From NCBI GenBank assembly GCA_021779635.1, contig JAJYAH010000205.1:1-9599 (forward strand): 9,599 nt of DNA, written 5' to 3'. The first letter of the stretch is position 1; the number at the start of each line of letters is the position of its first letter. This document shows, piece after piece, positions 6,477 to 9,599 of the stretch. The notes below the pieces were generated by a model. The model did no database searches, was not told the DNA's origin, and saw only the letters and a program-made list of their open reading frames with translations. The stretch is from Pseudomonadota bacterium. Lineage in GTDB: Bacteria; Pseudomonadota; Alphaproteobacteria; Rhizobiales; Xanthobacteraceae. The translations under genes and the position numbers were made by a program.

Positions 6477-8144
6477 CTAGGCTGACGCGCTGGCGGCCGC
6501 CGCCCGCACGTTGGCACGCGAGCCCGAGCTGAACTCGATCTCCTGATAGCCCTTCGCCGCGACATCGTTGATGATGCCGACGAATTTCGGCGTGCCGCCG
6601 TTGTAGACGAAGTAGCGGACGGTGCCCTCTTCGTGGCCGGCCACGTTGGAGTTGTAGCCGGTGAACCACGACTTCGCTTTGCGCATCAGCATGATCTCGT
6701 ACATCTTGACCACATGGGCGGTCCAGCGCTCCTGCGCCTCGCGCGTGGCGTCGGCGCGGGTATAGCCGCGGTCCCACATGTATTGCAGCAGGTCCGTGCA
6801 CCAGTTGACGCCGTTCTCGATCCCGCGCGGGAAATTGGTCGAAGCGGACGCGCTTTGCGGGCCGGTCGGCATCAACAGATTCGGAAAGCCGTGGACGAGC
6901 ATGCCGAGGAAGGTGGACGGCGCATGCTTCCATTTTCCGGCCAGCGTTTCGCCGCCGATGCCGCGGATATCGATCAGATCATAGGCGCCGGTGATGGCAT
7001 CGAACCCGGTGGCGTAGACGATGATGTCGAATTCATAGTCGCGCTCGGTGGTACGAAGGCCCTTCTCGGTTACGCGAACGAGCGGCGTCTCGCCGAGATC
7101 GACGAGGTGCACATTCTCGCGGTTATAGGCCTCAAAATACTTCGTCTCCAGCGGCAGGCGCTGCACGCCAAAGCCGTGATCCCTGGGGATCAGCTTTTCG
7201 GCCACCTTGGGATCCCTGACGCGGCCGCGGATGCGATCGGCAATGTATTCCGACAGCTCGGCATTGGCCGCTTCGTCCATGAAGATCTCGCGGAAATTGG
7301 CGAGCCAGATGCCGAAGCCGGGCTCATCATAGAGCCTGTCCCAAAATTCCACTCGCTCCTCGCGCGTCACTTCGTAGAAGCCGCGGTGGTCCGGCCCGTG
7401 CAGGAAGGCACCCGGCGTGCGGGTGCAGGCGGCAAAGATTTCGTCATAGCGCGAACGGATGTCGGCCATTTCCTCCTCGGAGATCGCGCTGTTGTTGAGC
7501 GGCGCGCTCCAGTTCGGCCGGCGCTGGAACACGGTGAGTTCGCCAACCTTGTCGGCGATCTCGCCGATCACCTGAATCCCGGTGGCGCCGGTGCCGATCA
7601 CGGCCACCTTCTTGCCGGCCAGATCGACCGGCTCATGCGGCCAGTAATAGGTGTGGAACGAGCGGCCCTTGAAGTCTTCGACGCCTTCCAGCCGAGGCAT
7701 GGTCGGCGCGGAGAGCAGGCCGATCGCGAGAACCACGAAACGGCACGTCAGCTCGCGGCCGTTGCCGATCTTCACCCGCCACAGATCGCGCGTCTCGTCG
7801 AAGTGCATCGCCTCGACCCTGCAGTTGAACTGCATATGTTTGCGCAAATCGAATTTGTCGGCGACGTAATTGAGGTAGCGCAAATTCTCAGGCTGGCTGG
7901 AAAAACGCTCCTTCCAGTGCCACTCGTCGAGCAGTTCGCGCGAGAACGAGAAGCCGTAGGTGTAGCTTTCGGAATCAAAGCGGCAGCCGGGATAGCGGTT
8001 CCAGTACCAGGTGCCGCCGAGATCGGCGGCCGAGTCGAGCACGGTGGCGTCGATGCCGAGATCGACCAGCCGCTTGATCTGGTAAATGCCAGCCACGCCG
8101 GCGCCGACGACAATCACCTCGTAATGGGTTTTGGCCTTTTCCAT
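6477..8144 (-). CDS. Flavin-containing monooxygenase, Baeyer-Villiger type
   Basis: This 555-residue cytoplasmic FAD- and NADPH-dependent enzyme is expected to insert oxygen into ketones to give esters or lactones; the substrate cannot be read from sequence. Motifs in order: FAD-binding GAGVAG (14-19); GGTWYWNRYPG (43-53), typical of the cyclohexanone and phenylacetone monooxygenase group; the Baeyer-Villiger fingerprint FKGRSFHTYYWP (158-169, FxGxxxHxxxWP); the NADPH-binding GTGATG (184-189); the conserved PLETKYFEAYNRENV stretch; and the late ATGFD motif. Length fits single-chain type I Baeyer-Villiger enzymes. ATG at 8142-8144 is preceded by GGAGCAGGAAACG, a good ribosome binding site, and the beta-alpha-beta fold begins at once, which supports this start. 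It is transcribed alone, convergent with tpsB and divergent from the methyltransferase. No regulator, hydrolase or dehydrogenase accompanies it, so no degradation pathway can be inferred. Confidence 0.93.
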   Translation of the reverse strand: MEKAKTHYEVIVVGAGVAGIYQIKRLVDLGIDATVLDSAADLGGTWYWNRYPGCRFDSESYTYGFSFSRELLDEWHWKERFSSQPENLRYLNYVADKFDLRKHMQFNCRVEAMHFDETRDLWRVKIGNGRELTCRFVVLAIGLLSAPTMPRLEGVEDFKGRSFHTYYWPHEPVDLAGKKVAVIGTGATGIQVIGEIADKVGELTVFQRRPNWSAPLNNSAISEEEMADIRSRYDEIFAACTRTPGAFLHGPDHRGFYEVTREERVEFWDRLYDEPGFGIWLANFREIFMDEAANAELSEYIADRIRGRVRDPKVAEKLIPRDHGFGVQRLPLETKYFEAYNRENVHLVDLGETPLVRVTEKGLRTTERDYEFDIIVYATGFDAITGAYDLIDIRGIGGETLAGKWKHAPSTFLGMLVHGFPNLLMPTGPQSASASTNFPRGIENGVNWCTDLLQYMWDRGYTRADATREAQERWTAHVVKMYEIMLMRKAKSWFTGYNSNVAGHEEGTVRYFVYNGGTPKFVGIINDVAAKGYQEIEFSSGSRANVRAAAASASA

Positions 8145-8627
8145 CGTTTCCTGCTCCGGAATTTGGTTTGCGTCTGATTGACCCGATTACAATCCTTTTT
8201 GCCGACGCAAGCAACCGCCCATGACCGGATGACCGACGCGCGGAAATGCGCATCGCCGGGAGATTTGCGCTACCCGCTGCCTGAACCATATCGGCGAAGC
8301 CGGGAGTGCAAATACATCGTTCCAACTCGTTGCCGACCCGGCAATCTTCCGTATCGCGACTGACTCGATTGAAGCTTCGTTTGAAATTGCGAAGATATCT
8401 CAACTACTGCGTCGCTTTCGTCTTATTAGTTAGCAGCTTTGGTTAGGCACAGAAGTGCGGACAGGCCTCTTTGCGAATTAAACGCAATCGCAAGTCGACG
8501 CACCAATGCTTAAGGCTTCCTGCTTTTTCAGGATGACGGCGAAACTGCCTCTTAATGCCGGCCGGCTATGAAGGCTGCGGAAGGACCCGTGAATCGTCAC
8601 GCGTCTTCGCGCTGTCGGCGGACATCC
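8145..8627. other. Divergent intergenic region, about 480 bp, no gene recognised
   Basis: This region separates the divergent monooxygenase and methyltransferase genes. The only open frame in it worth naming (8178-8363, +, 61 codons) has no ribosome binding site and no recognisable motif. Two small inverted repeats are visible: TTGCG-N7-CGCAA at 8471-8487, which has an operator-like layout, and TCCTG-N6-CAGGA at 8518-8533. The stretch around 8400-8490 is locally AT-richer and is where a promoter for the plus-strand genes would be expected, but no convincing -35/-10 pair was found. No tRNA or riboswitch fold was recognised. Confidence 0.6.
8186..8214 (-). promoter_or_regulatory. Candidate promoter for the flavin monooxygenase
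   Basis: Read on the minus strand, TTGCTT (8214-8209), a 17-bp spacer and TGTAAT (8191-8186) are seen. The -10 matches consensus at 5/6 positions; the -35 matches only at the TTG. A start near 8179 would give a leader of about 35 nt ending in the ribosome binding site at the 8144 ATG. Spacing and position are good but the -35 is weak, so this is a tentative call by eye. Confidence 0.35.
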
Positions 8628-9440
8628 ATGTCAGGCAATCTATTTTCCCGAATTGAGCAAAGCCGCCTTTACGACTGGGCAATGCGATTGCCGATTGCGC
8701 TTTATTCGTTTTACGCGCTCTTCCATGACGTCGTCGGCTTTTCCGCGCAGGTCGCAGAGGAGCCTGCGGTGTGGGCGCACGCAGACGTCGGAACGATCAT
8801 CGCGACGCTGGCGCGGGTCTCGCAGTGGATGTTCGTGGCGTCGCTCGCGGTGCTTCCGCTGTTCCGGCACCGGCCGATCGCGAAATCGACCGCTTTGCTG
8901 CCGCGTCTCGCCGCGCTGGTCACAGTTTGCATTCCTCCGTTCTGCGTGCTGCTCGATCGCGCACCGCCAAATCTCTGGTGCAATCTGGTCGCGGTGGCTG
9001 CCGGGGTATCCGCAAGCATCCTTGGGGCATTGACGCTGAGCTTCCTCGGCCGCTCCTTCAGCGCGATGCCAGAGGCGAGGCGTCTGGTTACCACTGGCCC
9101 TTACAGCATTGTGCGGCATCCTCTGTACCTGATCGAGCTGCTCGGCGTCATCGGTATCGTGCTGCAGGTGCGCTCACTGGCGGGGGTCGGATTGCTGGCG
9201 CTAATCGCAACCCTGCAAATCGCGCGCGCCCGCTGGGAAGAAGCTGTCCTCGATCGCGCCATTCCGGAATTCGCGGCCTATCGCCGGCAAGTCCCGTTCC
9301 TGATCCCGCGCGATCCGCGCAGCTTTTTCGTGCTGCTGCGCGAAGATCCGACGGCGCGCCGTCGTTCGGCCGTGGTGATGAGTTCGGCATTCGGCCTGCT
9401 TGCGCTGGTCTTGATCGCGCTGCCGCGGCTGGTTGGCTAG
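8628..9440 (+). CDS. Isoprenylcysteine/phospholipid-type membrane methyltransferase (ICMT/PEMT-like)
   Basis: This is a 270-residue integral-membrane protein. Hydrophobic segments lie near residues 21-38, 66-80, 90-108, 117-140, 166-198 and 248-268. The SAM-binding signature of the isoprenylcysteine carboxyl methyltransferase and phosphatidylethanolamine methyltransferase superfamily is clear: GPYSIVRHPLY (157-167), then RWEE (202-205) and FAAY...FLIPR (about 215-228). Bacterial members methylate lipids or other membrane-soluble acceptors; the acceptor here is unknown, since bacteria lack the prenylated CaaX substrates of the eukaryotic enzyme. I preferred the ATG at 8628 because the domain begins there (SRLYDWAMRLPIALYSFYALF). 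The frame is open back to an ATG at 8568, and a GTG at 8589 has AAGGA 3 nt in front, so the start is uncertain by up to 20 codons. It is followed after 12 bp by an acyltransferase gene, which suggests an operon modifying an envelope lipid or glycan. Confidence 0.88.
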   Translation: MSGNLFSRIEQSRLYDWAMRLPIALYSFYALFHDVVGFSAQVAEEPAVWAHADVGTIIATLARVSQWMFVASLAVLPLFRHRPIAKSTALLPRLAALVTVCIPPFCVLLDRAPPNLWCNLVAVAAGVSASILGALTLSFLGRSFSAMPEARRLVTTGPYSIVRHPLYLIELLGVIGIVLQVRSLAGVGLLALIATLQIARARWEEAVLDRAIPEFAAYRRQVPFLIPRDPRSFFVLLREDPTARRRSAVVMSSAFGLLALVLIALPRLVG

Positions 9441-9452
9441 GGACGCGATGTC

Positions 9453-9599
9453 ATGTTCGGTTCGCTGCGATTCTTGCTGGCCTTCCTGGTAATCCTGAGC
9501 CATCTGGTCGGCACGGAATACGTGGCGCATTTCGGCTTCTACGCGGTACGCGGGTTCTTCGTCATCTCCGGCCTGATGATGACGGCGGCGCTGAACGAG
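9453..9599 (+). CDS. Acyltransferase-3 family membrane protein, N-terminus (3' truncated by window)
   Basis: From the ATG at 9453 the frame is open to the window edge (49 codons), with AGGGA 9 nt upstream as ribosome binding site. It starts 12 bp after the methyltransferase stop. The first helix, RFLLAFLVILSHLVG, fits the family pattern of Arg, then LA, then a conserved His (H17). The second segment, GFYAVRGFFVISGLMMTAAL, matches the FFVISG signature of acyltransferase-3 (OafA/NodX/ExoZ-like) proteins. These are usually 350-400-residue multi-helix inner-membrane enzymes that move acetyl or other acyl groups onto surface polysaccharides or glycolipids. Only about an eighth of such a protein is present, so the substrate class cannot be narrowed. 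A second ATG at 9448 opens a different, non-matching frame. Confidence 0.85.
   Translation, partial: MFGSLRFLLAFLVILSHLVGTEYVAHFGFYAVRGFFVISGLMMTAALNE

Noticed and set aside
6633..8177. Plus-strand 514-codon frame opposite the flavin monooxygenase
   Set aside because: Long antisense frames are common opposite high-GC genes. The translation has no recognisable domain, whereas the minus strand carries the complete set of Baeyer-Villiger motifs.
8178..8363. 61-codon plus-strand frame in the long intergenic region
   Set aside because: No Shine-Dalgarno, hydrophobic segment or motif is present. It begins over the candidate promoter of the monooxygenase.

Overview
The window is high-GC DNA and most likely comes from a Bradyrhizobium-like alphaproteobacterium (Nitrobacteraceae/Hyphomicrobiales). 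The evidence is the DUF2125 C-terminus at the left edge, a family typical of this order, together with the base composition and the overall character of the encoded proteins. No rRNA, tRNA, CRISPR array, transposase or integrase gene is visible, so the taxonomic placement is an inference from protein character.

Layout, left to right. Positions 1-492 (+) hold the 3' end of a DUF2125 gene. Facing it, tail to tail, is a two-gene minus-strand unit: a secreted FecR-domain protein with a Gly/Asn-repeat tail (4406-3288), then a membrane-anchored CHASE2-PAS-GGDEF-EAL cyclic-di-GMP protein (3238-512). Divergent from the FecR gene, across 131 bp, is an outer-membrane two-partner-secretion transporter of the ShlB/FhaC type (TpsB, 4538-6340, +). 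After a short non-coding strip comes a minus-strand Baeyer-Villiger-type flavin monooxygenase (8144-6477). A non-coding stretch of about 480 bp follows. The right end holds a plus-strand ICMT/PEMT-type integral-membrane methyltransferase (8628-9440) and, 12 bp later, the start of an acyltransferase-3 family gene cut by the window edge (9453-9599).

The central block is the most interesting part. It combines a periplasmic sensor domain (CHASE2) on a c-di-GMP enzyme, an exported FecR-domain protein with a low-complexity tail, and a TPS pore with no TpsA substrate gene beside it. Together they look like an envelope-sensing and secretion module. Sequence details suggest the c-di-GMP protein acts mainly as a phosphodiesterase: its EAL residues are intact, while the GGDEF half has lost a metal-binding Asp and the I-site.

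The block is bracketed by a perfect 41-bp direct repeat. One copy lies inside the DUF2125 coding sequence (345-385). The other lies in non-coding DNA just beyond tpsB (6402-6442). This may be the scar of a roughly 6-kb insertion or rearrangement that brought the three genes in together.
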